64,000 bases of DNA. Source: Anseranas semipalmata (taxonomy: Eukaryota > Chordata > Aves > Anseriformes > Anseranatidae). The stretch lies in NCBI GenBank assembly GCA_013399115.1, contig VXAA01007190.1, positions 132,232 to 196,231 on the forward strand. Direction: 5' to 3'. How positions within the stretch are numbered: the stretch's first letter is position 1; each line of letters starts with the position of its first letter. Shown here piece by piece: positions 33,174-47,475 of this stretch. Both the position numbers and the translations under genes were made by a program. The notes beneath the pieces were generated by a model, which was not told where the DNA came from, ran no database searches, and saw only the letters and a list, made by a program, of their open reading frames with translations.

Positions 33174-36100
33174 ACTGTGGTTATTGCACTGTTACTGTAT
33201 TTGTAGAATGAAGTAGGGGGATGCTAGATTTGTCACTAGTATCTTCCTCAGGGAATCCTTCACTCTCTTTCAGTAGCGCGTTCTTCTCTTAGTTGTTCAG
33301 CACCCATTTGTCCTCTGTTAACGCAAATCAGTGTATATTATAGATGCTGCCTTTACTGCTTCTCAGGACTTTTTTTCATTGCTATATTGTATCAGAATTA
33401 GCATATGTGACAATGAACTGTTTAATTATTTGCATTTTTTTTTCTCTGTCTTCTACCAATGGGAGAATAATGGGACTTGCTTATTGTATAATAAAACCAT
33501 GGAAGCTTGGATAAGATTTTCTATCCAAATATATATATATATTTTCCCTGTGTGTTTCTTCATGGAAATATGTATTTCATAAATGGTAACAGAAGATTTC
33601 ACAACATTTATATGGCACCCTAATGAATTAAGAGCAAAACTCCTGCTTTTTGCATAAAGTTAAAAGGATTCTTCATGTATGCCCTTGATGGTAACAGTCA
33701 GACCTACAGTTTAAGTAATGCCATCTAATTTAAATGCCTTCCTTATACTTTTTTGCATAATCATAAGTGGTCAGCATTGACATTTCCATTGAAACAATTT
33801 GCTTTTCTTTAAGAATACATGCCAAGAGCTTTACTGTATTTTTTTTTCCAGGCCTTTGTGGGGGAAAAAATAATCTTTATAATGTTTTTTTTTTGAACAT
33901 TTTCCCTTGGTTCTCTAGATTTTTACTCATTTGCTCACATAAAACGGTACTTCAGAAACCTTTAATGTGTTTTGTATAAGATTCAAAAATAAGTTTACTT
34001 TCTGATGTCAGCTACTAGCTCACTTGCTTTGAAGCACTGTTAATGATACCTGAACTGTATACCATCAATAGTGTAAACTTTGTACAGGCCTGGTTATGGA
34101 TCATTAAAGCTATGAGAAGCATTGCTGTTATCTCCAGTGAGCATCAGATGACTGATGTTGCATGATATTTATAGTATTACTTTCCTTCGTAACAAGCACT
34201 ATAGGATCAAAATGTATTTGATTTAATTTTTATAAATTCTATAGTTCTCAAGCACTTAGCTTGTTTCTACCTCCCACAGTGTTTAAAGCCTTCATGACTT
34301 GTGCCGATCTGGATTTGTAAAGTAATTATTAAAAGCCTTTGATATTTAAAAGAGATCAGAAACATTTCTGCTAATTAATTATTGATTTCCCAAGTGATTC
34401 AGTCTTATGAATTTGTGATAAATATTTAAGATTTCCATGGAATAAAGAGGTGTTTTATTATTATTATTATTTTCTTAATTTTGCCTTCATGGTTTTGAAG
34501 TTTGATGCAAGAGAACTTTTAATTAGGCTCAATATGTTTTTATCTATGTGGATTTTAATGTTTGCAGAGTATATTTGTCCTCATGTTGATTGCTTGTCCT
34601 TGAAATTAGCAGAACAAATCAGTTGTTTTACCTCAGAAGATCTGTTAGGCCAGGCTCCAATCCTGCAGCAGCTTGCATTTGTCCATAATTTCACACACTA
34701 AAAATCCTAAACTGTAGGTGAATGGTCTCCAGAGAAGATTATGGAGGCTGATTGGGGTCTTTATGCAGTGTATTGGGAGAACTAGAACTTGAGAAAATGA
34801 ATCCAAATAAATCAGAAGCCCAGCTGGAATCTACCTAGATCTGGTCGGAAGCAGTAAATACAAAATCTAATCTCTGTTTTCTCCATGAAGCTTTGGGACT
34901 GCTCAGACTGATCTTTGACAAAAGATGTGGCTCTGTCTGCTTGAAATTCAGAAAGCAGAATTTTATCCTGAGAGTAGTCACCCAACTCTTCTCAGCAGTT
35001 TTGGAAAGGACAGATAAGGCTAATCACCCAGTTTTCAAAGGATAACTGCTGAAGAAGGAGAAAATGACATTGTGATGTTGCCTTCCTCTTAGCTTATTTC
35101 CTGTTGGATGAAATATTAGGAAGTGGAAAATATGGCTGTATTATTTTATTTTATTTTAAAATAATTCAAGGTTAACTCAGCTAGAGAGAAAATAAGGAAT
35201 AGCCAGGGCACTCTGGTGAGAGCTCTCTTCTCACCTACTTTGGGCCGCTTTGGGATCTTTCACCAGTCACAGAGAGGCTCTGAAAGCAGGAGATATTCCT
35301 TTTGCAGGATGCACACAATAGATAGCTAAGATTAATGAGCTAGATGGCTAAGCAAGAATGTACTCACCAGGTCCAATGAGGGGAGTGTCTGCCAGTCCAG
35401 CAGCTGCCCATCAAGTGAGGAGGTATCTGGTACAGGCTAATCCTTCCCAATGTCATCTTATTCCCTGTTTGTTTGTTTGTTTCCTCTCCCTTGAATCTTT
35501 TTACCCTCATGTCAGTATTTTTACTCTTAAATCACCAAGCTCATTACTGTCCCATCTCAACAGTTCTGAAAATGCTTTCACATAAATTTCTGTCTAGCTC
35601 ACTTCTAATTCACTTTCTGAATTCAAAAAGCTTGAGATTTGCAATTTGTAGATGGCTAATTTTTACTTTCAATGCTCCTTCTTGATGAAATTAAATACCT
35701 CACCGAGGAAGTATTTTTTTCAAAAATATTAAATATCTTGGCGTCTTTGATCCTACCATATGGGGGCCACCTAAGCCTTGGCTAGGCTGTATTTTTGTGA
35801 GCTAAATCTGGCATACTCTTTCTGCTTTTAGAAAATAATATGCAAGCGCATTTTAAGAATGGTTAAAAAATCCTCTTTGTTTCAGACAGTTAAGGCACTG
35901 TACAGTGTAGTGTTCTTTCATACCTCTGTCAAACACAGTCCTGTATTGACATGCAAAAAGCTATTCCGGGCCCTCTGCTTACAAGGTTCTTGCCAGCCTG
36001 GGCAAGATGCTGCTGTTCACATGGAGGCATTCTAATGGTATTACTGCCTCTCTTTAAAAATCAAAGCTATCCCTTCCTTGAGAGAGCCTTGCATTCATGA

Positions 36101-39100
36101 AGCTAAGCTCAGAAGGGATGTCTAAATCATGTACTCCTACCTCCTCAGTATGACAGGCTATCAAATTTTACACTGCTGGTTTGCATCAAACCCAAAGACT
36201 CATTAAGCCTTGAAGTCCTACACTGCGTGCAGTAGGATGCTGTCTATAACCCAGCTCGCTAGGTCACTTTTGTTTGAGGTCTTTTACCACGCACAATGAA
36301 AAGAGGATATACACAGCTTAACAGCTTTATACCTTTTGATGTCAGTATTTTTCCTCTTGAATCCTTCAGCCACTCGCTATCTCAACTACACTTTGTTTTT
36401 ACTTTTATTATCTGGAGTGGCATTAGCTGACAAACTTTCTTTCAGCTTAGCAACAACATTCTTAGTAAATCCGAGCCTTGGCCACGCAGCTATGCTGTAT
36501 CTGCTGAACGCCTGTGCAGAGTTGCACTATTGGTGCCCACATATGGGGAAATGATTATATTAGACATGATAGACAAACCGAGCATTTGCACAGTGTTTGG
36601 TGTTGCAGAGACATGACTTAATTTCCCACATAAACTCAATGTTCCCTTTTTTACATCTTTTAAAAGTCTTTTTTAGAAGATGCTTCAAAGAGCATTGTGA
36701 GACAATTACTTACAAGACTGTTGAAAACCTTCTGGGTCAATTCTTTTAAACAGACTTGTATGCTAAGGACGTAACTTATATTTGAGTTCTTGGACAAAGG
36801 TTTCTGGCATTTGAGTATATTGTAACAAATATTTTAGCACTGTGATCATTTATTCAATGATTCATGTTCCTCTATAAGAGTAACCTTCTAATTATTTACT
36901 GCTTTTTGTGAGGTTATAATGTGATTTACATTAGTTTCTGGGACAGTACTGAATACATTTGCTGTATAATTATTTGTGAATAAACTGTTTTGATCCATAC
37001 TTTCCATAAAGACACATCCATAATTAATGTCACAGGTCTGTATTTATTTCCAGAGATAAAGGAAGTATTAATTCCCATAGCTCATTTGGACCTGCAGGGG
37101 AATAGCAATTCTTAGACCTAAATAAGCTGTTCAGTATTCCCCTTTGGTATTAAATCCACCACCACCACTACCTCCCACCGAGCAACTACTTGAATATGGA
37201 CCGAAAGAACATATTTAGCACTAAAATTAACTACATTCAGATAACTTACCTGTTTAGAAAAAAAAAAAAAAGAAAGAAAGAAACCAACACATGTACATAG
37301 ATCTTTGTAACTCTGAATGTAAGCAAACCCAAGGAAAATACAATCACTGAATCTAATATTGTAATAAAACTTCAGAACATGCAAAAAAACTCAGTCACCA
37401 AGGTATTGGCTTCATATAGACTCATAATTAATTCATAGTCTGTCTCAACTGTGGCTCAGGGAAAGGACATAAACAAGGAATGTGGGGTTTTGTTGTTTTC
37501 CCCTCTGTGACTTCTTTTCTGCCAGTTTCCAAATGAAATGAAACCAAAGCTGGCACTATACAAAATTTGATTCAGACTAAACTTCAGACACTAAAGCCAT
37601 TAAGCATACATTTCTTAAATAAAAAATGAGTTGTCTGCAAGCAGCCTTGACATGGTCTGCAAAATCTACTGCATAAAAAAAAAAACAGCTCAATAAATTG
37701 TCAAATGCTACTGAAATAAATAAAAAGAAAACAAACCTCCTCTGCCCCCTCCTCCTTTTGCCCTTAGAATTTCTGTGTGGATATAATACTCCAGATAAAA
37801 TAGACAGTTGTAAGCCTGAATGCAGAAGCAGCATAATTTTTTTTTTATCCCCAGGTCACTGTAATGCATTTTGAAAAAATGTTATGTATTCAATGACTAT
37901 TTTGAAAAGTGCCTACACTGTTTCCACTTTGCATCCAGTAAGTGAAGAACTAGGACGCTTGCCTCTTCCCTGTGGATGTTTGCTGTAATCATGCCAGCTT
38001 AGAGGTTAAATCTCATTAGCATATCCTAGTTATACTAACTACAGTACTGAGAAAGTATCCATGGGTTTTCCAGACAGCTTTTTTTTTTGTCCAGGTTCCA
38101 GTAGTGCTTACTAACTGGGGTCACAGACCAGGCTTAAAGCATACAACACTATACTGGAGCCTGCATCTCCACTGACAAATATTAGACAATTATAAATCAA
38201 AGCTCTTGAGGACTGCTGGTAGGACTCTAAACACTGCTACCATGACTCTGTTCATCTTGATGGAGTCAGCCAGTGGATTTAATCTGCTCTCAGTCAACTA
38301 TAGTTTTATGCTCAGATCCCACAGTGTATATGTGGAACTATTAATTAAAATAAACATCTAGTTATTATCATTTTGTATCCTGGGCTCAACTGACTCTCTA
38401 CGGCTGTGCAAGTTCCTAAAAAAAAATTGTTTAATCAATGCTGTCATGAGATCCATTGACAATATTTGCAGTAAAGTCCATGATCCTACCTGACAACTTC
38501 CTGTCCCATAAATAATCCATGAAGAGCTTTAATAAAACAAATGGCTGGTGCTCAGACATTCTCTTCTGAAAAAGCTTTCACTGCCACAAGTGAGACAGTT
38601 ATGATATCCCTTCTGTCTGAAAACAAGACATGCACCACAAATCATTCAGATTAAAAGAAATAGAATATAATATAAAAATAAAAAATAAATGTGTCTTTAC
38701 CTAAGAAGAAAACAAATCCAAACATTTCTGTGAATCTCTAGGGAAGTGCTATTATTGTTACACAGAAGATGTTTGGATACTGAGAAGATAAACAGTGAAC
38801 TGATACCTGGAGCAGCAAAGAATACAGGAAGTACTGTGGTATACTATGATAGCTATTTTTTTTTTCCAAATACTTGTGCTTTTGTATTGACCAATTGAAA
38901 ACTTTTCAAAGGACAGGCTTGTCAATACTGAAGTAGTGAAAAGTCTTTAAATGTAAGGTAAAAAGCTTTTTTTTTTTAGTAAGGAAGAGTCTTTAAAAAG
39001 TGTTAATGTTCTTACTGTTAAACCTTTATAATTTTTATCTTGCATATTTAAATGGAGAATCTTTGGTCTGTATCTGTAAGGAATTTGCATGTCAGTCTGA

Positions 39101-39163
39101 GAATAAAAAAAAAAATAGATATGTATCAAAATGACAGTTTAGTTCCTCTCATATTTGTAGTTT

Positions 39164-39424
39164 CAGCTTGAAGGTTTTTTCAAAATGTTTGCAAATTCTT
39201 TTGTTCTCTTACATATGGTATGGTTCTTATTCACATAACCGGAGAACAAACGGTAAAATTGGAATTGAGAACAGCAATGATGAAAGAGGAAATCTAATAC
39301 AAAACTGTTTTATAAGACATAAATTGTATGATAGTGAGTTAAAGCCTAACTATGAAAAATTTGATGTAACAAAACTTTGTCTGTCAATTCTTGCTTTAAT
39401 GATAAACTATGTTAATAAAGACTG
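39164..39424 (+). other. Exon-like open segment (possible terminal exon or relic)
   Basis: An acceptor-like TATTTGTAGTTTCAG precedes a frame of 86 codons ending in TGA at 39422-39424, with AATAAA overlapping the end (39414-39419). The second half (such as RHKLYDSELKPNYEKFDVTK) looks more protein-like than neighbouring chance frames. I found no upstream exon to join it and do not recognise it, so chance remains likely. Confidence 0.25.
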
Positions 39425-42400
39425 AACTGAAATACAGTATGTGTGCTGTTTCTTTTCTGATTAGTAGAGGAATCTTGACAAAATTGTATTTAAGTGGGCA
39501 GTTGGGATATTATTTTATTTTTTCTTGAAATCAGCACACTAGTTATTTTGTTATAAATTTCATGTGAGATACATGAATTATACTGTCTGATATATATTTA
39601 TTTTCTTAAAAACGTTAAAGGCATTCACTAACTTTCTTAACTCTATAGTTTACTGTAAAAGTGGGCACAAAAAACTTTCTTCTTGATTTTGTATTTTGTA
39701 AATAACTAAGGAGGCTGCAGCTTTAGGTCTGAGACAGAATGATTAGACAGCTGAATTTACTTACAAACACAGTGTTCAATCCTGCTGGTATTGCTGATAG
39801 TAGCAGTTTTAGGTTATCATCAATGTTGGAGAAATTATCTTTTGTTTGCCAGCTACTTCTCTGATTTACTTAAGGTTTTCTGGAAATGTTTTATGGGGGA
39901 GGAACAAAGTGAAACTTAAACAGCTTCAGAATTGGAAAGATCAACATGGGAGAGAGGCAGCAAATTTAAAAATGTGAGAAGAGGAGGTTTAAACACACAC
40001 ACTGAAATATGTACTTTGTATAGACACAGAAAATCTTGGATATTGAAAAGGTTTATCAAAGTCAACAAGAATGGCCAAATGCTGTAACTGTAAGCATGTA
40101 CATAAATCTTTGCAGGATCCAGGGCTTTGGCTGTTAATAAGACTTGTTACAGTTTTGTCTCATGGTGAAACGATATTTTTCAAAAAACACCCAAACATGT
40201 CACTTTGAGGTTTTCCTTATTTCAAAATGACCTGAAAACAAACAAACAAACAAAGATCTATAGAAATACTCATTTTTAAAAACTGAAAACTGGTTGGCTT
40301 ACTTTTCCTTGAAAATCTAATATTTACTGTTAAAAAAAAAAATCCCTATTTATTTTTCACACCTTGGCTTCCCTCTTCACCTAAATTAGTGAAAAATGTA
40401 TCCTTAGTAAAACAGCTTTTTTTCCTAGGGCACTGTAAAAAGTTATGTGTTGCTCTTGTAGTATCTATGAACAATATAATTCCATTTACACTTTATAGCT
40501 TTCACACAGTGGTGTAAGTTCTAACACTGCAATCACATATGCAAGTTTAACAATAGTATTTTGAATAGTTCCCATTACTACAGTTAGGAAAACATGCAGG
40601 GATGTAGTTAAATGTCAGCAAATTAAAGAGCTGGAGGTTAACATTTTACCTTCACTCTTGAAGCAGATTCCTTCCCAACCTGTGCCCTTTCTGGGGAGTG
40701 AGAAAGTTTAGTGGTAGATTTAGTCAAGAGAAATCCTCACATTAATTTAAAAAAAATTGTCCTGGGAACATCTCAAGTGGTTTCAAGTTTAAACAACTCC
40801 TGTCCTGTTGTCCTCATTTGCAACCCAGTAACTATTCTTCTGGGAGTCTAAGTTTTAGACAGATTATAAGCAATATATATATATATTTGGAAACAAAAGA
40901 AAAGAAATTGGAAGCTTATTCTTCCTCTGTCAAACACCCTTTTCATGACTGACTGCAGACTTTTCTCCTCTAGATATGAGTATGCCCTTTGGGCAACCTG
41001 ATATTTTTAATCCTCTTTCAATAAGATAGGTCTGTGCCAGTTTAGTAATCCTTCATTAGCCTGCCTTTACTGAAAACTCACTTAGCGCTGCATCTTTAAT
41101 TAGGAGTTTTCATTTTCCACACCCAGGTGGTACTGTTGACTGTACAGTTTTCTGCAATGTTTCTTCCTCTCCTTCCACAACATACTTAAATCAATGGGAT
41201 CTTAGTTCACATTCCTTACTTCTTCTCTGAAATAATACTTTTCAATCTTTGCACATTAGTTCTCTGTATCTTAGATCCAGATTTTTTTCCATGCATGCAC
41301 AGTACCAGAAGGAAATGGTGCAGTAAAGAGAAGACAGGCAGATAGAGTTATAAGCTAAAGGACTTTGCATATTTGCTGAATAGGAAAGGTCTGTGTTTGT
41401 GGGTAAAGAGAAGCAAAAGTGATACTGGAGGCTGGCCCCTCACTGAACCCTGAGGAAACTGTCAACACCTATTTTAAGATCATATAGACAACCTTTGTGG
41501 AGCGGAGTGTGTTAGTCTGAAACACGTTTTGACATGGGAAGGCTCTTTGTGGGCAATGCTTAGCTCAGCCCGGAAAGAAAAGTATGACAGCTGAAATCTC
41601 ATTTCTTCTTCTGGCCATAGATTGCTTGTATTGCTGTTAATTAGGCTAATGGTTAAATGATAATTAATTTAAATGGCAAAAGCATGATGACTTTTTTGGC
41701 TGAAGTTTAAGTAAGATGAGTGGTAGCTGGAACTAGGCTTCCCTGACTCTGAGTTAATGAACCCTCTAAGGGGAAATACAAGGCTTGCTCTGGCAATGGT
41801 AAGAAGCGGTAGCTGAGTGATGGTGACAACATAGCTAACAGGGCAGTCTGCACAACAGCTTTGCTCAGGAAGGGCAGAAGGAAAAGCTCCTTGTTTTGGA
41901 AGAAAGCTCAGGGAGTATTTTGCTCCTGGAAACAGAGGGCATCTCTCTGTAGCAGTCTTGCACTTTCAAAGAGTGGTTGGGAAGCTTGCTAGAGGCAAAC
42001 AGCTGCTTTGTGCCTTGCCTCTCAGGCCTATGTGAAAAGGATGTGAATAGGATTAGCAAGACCCTTGTAAAAGGATGAAGCCTCACCGTGCCCAGGTGAG
42101 GATAAAGGGCAGTAGCTTAATAACTAGCAGGCAACCAAAAGGACAATTTGCACTGGGAGTGTGTATTGGTGGAGGTACAGAACACCTCAGGTCAGCCTGT
42201 TCCTGTTGCCTCGATACTCTTGGATATTTCTCACGTATTGATAGCAAGCCTAGTAAGTGTAGAGCTGGGTGAGAGAAGAGCAATCCTAAGCACTTCTTCA
42301 AAGGAGAATTTAAATTAATATAAACTTCCAAACCCAATAAATTTGTACCTCAAGATGCAGGTAGAAGTCCCCCAGCAGAATGAAGGCTACTATATTGCAC

Positions 42401-42849
42401 AAAATGCAATTACAGTAAATAAGGAAAGTGAATTAGATTGTCTACAGTGCCAGTTGGCTGGTTTGCTTGATACTAAGTGATGGAGCAACAGCAAAACTTA
42501 TGAGTTTGCTCAACCAGGCCAGTGCTAGAAGCATAAAAAATAAGGTGGAAGAGCTAGAATTCCCGGCATATCACAGGCTTGCTGCAAGGATGGTAAACAA
42601 AGGTGCCAGACTCCTAACTTTATACAAATTCTTGAGTATTGTGTATGGTGGAGGAGGCGTTAACAACATGGAATTTGGAAACTCACGTTAAGTAAAACAG
42701 GCTAAAACATGATGGGAGGAAAGAAGTGCTACAGAAGCCTCATGTGTGGATGTCTTTAAATCTAACACTGTAAATACAATAGTAGGGTGGTAGGAATAGG
42801 TTGCAAGGATGATGGTCACGACTAGGAAATGTTAAATAAGATGGAAGAC

Positions 42850-43655
42850 AGTGGCAATTGTATAGTCAGCATAGTCAACATGGGTTCATCAAGGGAAAGT
42901 CCTGCCTTAGCAATTCGATCTCCTTCTATAATAAGGTAACCCACTTGGTGAATGAAGGGAAGGCAGTGGGCGTAATCTTTCTGGACTTTAGTAAGGCCTC
43001 TGATACTGTCCTTCATAGCATCCTTCTGGACAGATTGTCCAGCTGTGAGATAAACAGGTTCATGCTACTCTGGGTGATGAAATGGCTCAAAGAGCTCAAA
43101 CAAGTTCACGCTACGTGGGGTGATGAACTGGCTCAAAGGTAGAGGTCAAAGGATTGTAGTGAATGGGGCTACAGCTGGCTGGTGGATGGTCACCAGTGGT
43201 GTTCCCCAGGGCTCAATTCTAGGGCCAGTCCTGTTCAACATTTTTATCAGTGGATAAAATCCACTGGATTTATCCTAGATGCAGGAGTGGAATGCATCCC
43301 CAGCAAGTTTGCTGGTGACACTAAACTGTGAGGTTCTGTTGACTCTCTGGAGGGACAAGAGATCTTGCAAAAGCATCTAGATATATTAGAGCACTGAGTG
43401 ATTAGCAACGGCATGAAGTTCAACAAAAGAAAATGCCGGGTGCTGCATCTAGGATGGAGTAATGCCAAACACAGGTACAGACTGGGAGATGCATGGCTGG
43501 AGGCAGCTCAGCAGAGATGGATCTGGGGGTGCTGGTCGACAGCAGGCTCAGCATGAGCCATCAGAGTGCCCTGGCAGCCAAGAGAGCAAAACGCATTTTG
43601 GGGTGCATTAAACACAGCATAGCCAGCTGGTCAAAAGAGGTGATTCTGTAGTATG
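42850..43655 (+). mobile_element. CR1 LINE reverse-transcriptase fragment, decayed
   Basis: It encodes the CR1 RT palm: GFIKGKSCLSN followed by VIFLDFSKASDTVLHSILLD (motif A region, about 42960-43020), then after a frame break [18 protein letters not shown] sequence (about 43200-43240). The catalytic YADD/FADD box is altered to FAGD at 43308-43319. An imperfect duplication of about 40 bp interrupts it at 43059-43140. It ends in the [18 protein letters not shown] region without a CR1 3' end, so it is truncated at both ends. It is plainly inactive. Confidence 0.93.
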
Positions 43656-45304
43656 TCATTAGATTTCCTAAGTTTGTTCATCTGTTTATATTTTTCATTT
43701 CCTGTGATTTTTTCCACACTTGTGCATCATTGTAAGTAGAAATGATCCTTCCCTTTTCTGTGAGGGAAAGGATACCACCTCTGATGCAAATAATCTGTGA
43801 AAAAGTTAATTCTAATACTTAAATTGTATAGCAAATACTTTTCAGGTCACTTTGACAAACTAATATTATTATCTATTCAGTGCTACAATAGTAGTACAAT
43901 AAAGAGAGTTTAATTGCCACAGGTGAGGCAATGGGATATCTTTATATGTAGAAACTGAAATAAAATGTTCACACAAATATTGTACATTTATGGATGTCCC
44001 TCTCTGCCTGAGCATATGTTAATTCTTTCATCCATGCATGGAAAATACTGCCTTATAGTGGTATAAGCAGTGAGAATCAGGTTGACTAATTGAGCAATCT
44101 CTTCCTGTGTTTGTTATGTTAATAGGTTTCTTCAATTACACTATCCTAATGTGGACTGTAAAAGACTGACTTTGTGATTTTAAGTAGTCTTGACTGTAGT
44201 TATTCTAGAGAGGTTCTAGATGAAACTGCAAGACCACATGAGAGATTCAAAGAGCAGTTGAATCCTTATTGTTTTTTAGCCACTATGTAATGCTTCATTA
44301 GAATGGTGAGAGATAGTTTTGATAGAATATTTTGAACATCGATGATTCCTATACATAGATAAATGCTGCTAGCTCTTTGATGAAAAGACTTCTTTGGTAA
44401 AACAGCCTTAAGGGAGACATGTGAAAACGTGTAGTTTCATGTAGAGAGAAATTTATGAAGGAACACCATAGTTGCACAGAATTTCTGTATCCTGTCATGC
44501 AGATGAGCAAGTGATTCCTATCTGCTCTCTGTAATGAGTTCAGTGAACTTTCTATATAGCTGATGATGAGATCCAGCTGATGGGAGTTGTTGGGCAAAAT
44601 GATGTTGGTGGCTGAGATACATGAAGTAATTGAGGATAGTAGGTTTAGTCTGCTGAGATCAGTGCTCCTGCTAGATACTTCCTCCTGCTTGTGAGGAACA
44701 GGTTGAGTTGTCAGAGCTCCGTGGCTGCTGGGAGGTGGTTACTGAGTCCTGGGGAAGCCTCCGGCTTATAGAGGTGGACCCTGGATGTTAGTGCATGATC
44801 ATATGATAGAGATCTATCATATGATAGAGATCTATCTGTGAGTTTATCTTGTCTTTAATGGTCCTAAATATGATAAAACTGTGATGTATTTCTATAGAAA
44901 AATCTGCATTTCTTGTTGTGTCTGAGATTCCTTAGAGAGCAACTGAAGTGCATATTACCAGCTTTCAAGACTTCACTCAGGATCTGCAAAACCCAGAGCA
45001 GCTGAAGTGGACATACTGCTTGCTGCTGGATAAATCTAAGTAAATTAAAAAACAACAACAACAAAACACAAGCAGGAAACAAACAGAACAACAACAACTA
45101 AACAATTACAAGAAAAGGGGAAAATTGGCAGAAAGATCTGGGCAACTGATCAGTGAGAAAGTGTTAAGGAAGATGGCTTAGGAGGCTTGTTGGAAAACTG
45201 CAGGTAGAGTTTGAACAGAAGAAGCAAACCATAAAACCTGTGACATTCTCTGCTCATAAGAAATGATTAATTTTTAAAATAAAGGAATAGTTTATAAGAT
45301 GTAA
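43656..45304. other. Intergenic, no gene seen
   Basis: AT-rich DNA between two CR1 copies. It contains an exact tandem of a palindromic 18-mer (44798-44833) and an AAC-rich stretch (45050-45100). Confidence 0.5.
44798..44833. repeat. Exact tandem duplication of a palindromic 18-mer
   Basis: ATCATATGATAGAGATCT occurs twice head to tail (44798-44815, 44816-44833), followed by a partial third (ATCTG). Each unit contains two palindromes (ATCATATGAT and AGATCT), so the array can fold in several registers. Confidence 0.95.
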
Positions 45305-46195
45305 ATACAGAATTGTAAAATGGTTCAAGTTGGAAGGGACCTTGAAAATCACCTAGTTCCAACCTCCCTGCCATGGGCAGGGATGCCACCCACTGGACCA
45401 GGTTGCCCAGGGCCCCATCCAACCTGGCCTTGAACTCTTCCAGGAATGGGGCATCCACAACCTCTCTGGGCAACCTGTTTCAGTGCCTCACCACCCTCAT
45501 CATAAAAAATTTCTTTCTGATGTCTAACCTAAGCCTACCTTTTTTAATTTAAAACTGTTACTCCTTTTCCTATTGCTACATTCCCTGGCAAAGGGTCCCT
45601 CCCCATCTTTCTTGTAGGCCCCCTTTAGGTTCTGGAAGGCCACAATGAGGTCTCCCTGGAGCCTTCTCTAGGCTAAATAACTTCAACCCTATTAGCCGCT
45701 CTTCACAGGAGAGGTGCTCCAGCCCTCTATCATCCTCATGGCCCTCCTCTGGACGTGTTCTAACAAGTTGACATCCTTCTTGTGCTGTGGGCCCCAGAGC
45801 TGAACGCAGTGCTCCAGGTGGGGTCTCACAGGAGCAGAGTAGAGAGGGAGAATCACCTCCCTTGACCTGCTGGTCACACTTCTTTTGATGCAGCCCAGGA
45901 TGTGGTTGGCTTTCTGGGCTACAAGTGCACATTGCCGGCTCATGCCGAACTTTTCATCCACCAATATCCTCAAGCCCTTCTCTGCAGGGCTGCTCTCAAT
46001 CCTCTCATTGCCCAGCCTGTATTTCATGTTTGGGATTGCCCTGACCCAGGTGCAGGACCTTGCACTTGGCCTCATTGAACTGCATGTTGTTTTCACAGGC
46101 CCACCTCTCAGGGCTGTCCAAGTCCTTCTGGATAGCAACCCTTCCCTCCAGCATGTTGACCACACCAGTCAGCATGGTGTCATCAATATGTCATA
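45305..46195 (-). mobile_element. CR1 LINE, 5'-truncated, about 890 bp
   Basis: The plus strand begins at the CR1 3' end (GTTGGAAGGGACCTTGAAAA at about 45330) and extends through the ORF2 C-terminal region on the minus strand, with [18 protein letters not shown] and [20 protein letters not shown] in frames broken by several indels. It is more decayed than the copy at 12399-13165 and of a different subfamily (3' UTR with GGTTGCCCAGGGCCCCATCC). Confidence 0.93.
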
Positions 46196-47450
46196 AATAT
46201 GTGAATAGTTTCTGTGGAAATCTGGTGCTTGGTCACCAGAAGAAAATAACTTGTTGGAATGACAATAAGACAAAAATAAACAATGCTGTCTCAAATACTG
46301 ATAGAGCTCCTTTGCACTGTTTGGGATACTAAAAGGAACTCTTATCTATGCAGCAAGAATATTCCTACATCACAGGGGAACACCAAAGTCAAGCAGTCAC
46401 TGCCGAAACACTCTCTCTTTGGCTGCGTGGCCAAGGTGTTCAGCTTTAGGAGACTTTTGAAAACGCGAACTCTTCTTCTCCTAGCCTTTGTAACTTTTTT
46501 TGTAACCTTTGCATGTTTTGTGTTGCACAGCTTGGGATGATGGAGATAAAACTGTTTTCGAGATTGCCTCCTCCTCACTGTATCTGAGCACAGCTTTGAC
46601 ATAATTGGCAATCTGTCCCTGCTTGGTCCTTCTCTGATGGAGGCAAGGAAAAAGAGTGTGTGTGTTATGTATTCCCTTCTGGTGACTGGGGATGCCCAGC
46701 AATATGACAGTGAGCATACAGAGACCAGAAGTAAAAATCATGTTTGTACTGTGATCCTGCTGTATGTTGCAATTGCTATATTGTGGTTGTATTGCATTTT
46801 CACTACATCATTGTATCACTCTAAGTCAAAATCCAATGTAACATTGAATATCTTCAAGTAATTACATTTGATATTAAACATTAAGCCCTCATGTGAAATG
46901 TCTAAAAGAACCTGCTGAGAGAGTATTGGGCTGTGACAGGGTATACAGCATAAAAAGTTTTATTTTCAAAGTCTACTTTTCAGCTTGTATAAACAAATGT
47001 CAGTTTGGGGGGAGGTGGTGTCGGTGCAATTGCCAGTTTATTATGTTCAATTGTTATTTCTTGATGTTGCTTTGTTTTAGAATTCATCTTACACGGTTGA
47101 GTGTTTGTTACGGAAGTCAGAGGATAGAGTTCTCTGTATGTAAAAGAATACAGATTTCTGATAACTGATGATCAGTTATTTTATACATAAAAGTGCAGCT
47201 TGCCACTAGGTGCCTCCACAAACACAGGAATTTTAATTTTAAAAGGCTGATACAATCAAATACTTTGAAAAAAGTGTACGCAGTCAGGAATCTTTCCAAC
47301 AAGCATTATTCAAGCTATAGCTCATATTGAAGACCCAATAATGCTATAAAATTGATGGTTTTTGCAAGTTATGTGGCTTTAAAGTACTTTCTAAATACAG
47401 TTAAACTAAGTGTTCTTTTTTTCCCTTCTGCATAATACTCCATTATCACC

Positions 47451-47475
47451 ATATATATATATATATATATATATT
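47451..47475. repeat. (AT)n microsatellite
   Basis: About twelve AT dinucleotides in a perfect run. Confidence 0.97.

Larger units (their letters stand above)
31693..42849. other. Intergenic, no gene seen (11 kb)
   Basis: AT-rich DNA with short simple repeats (A-run 32267-32280, TA-run 33529-33542, GTTT-run 35468-35483, A-run 37258-37271) and a 13-bp inverted repeat (33129-33173). One exon-like open segment at 39164-39424 is listed separately. Segment 41850-42640 is somewhat richer in G/A on the plus strand but I cannot assign it. Confidence 0.45.
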
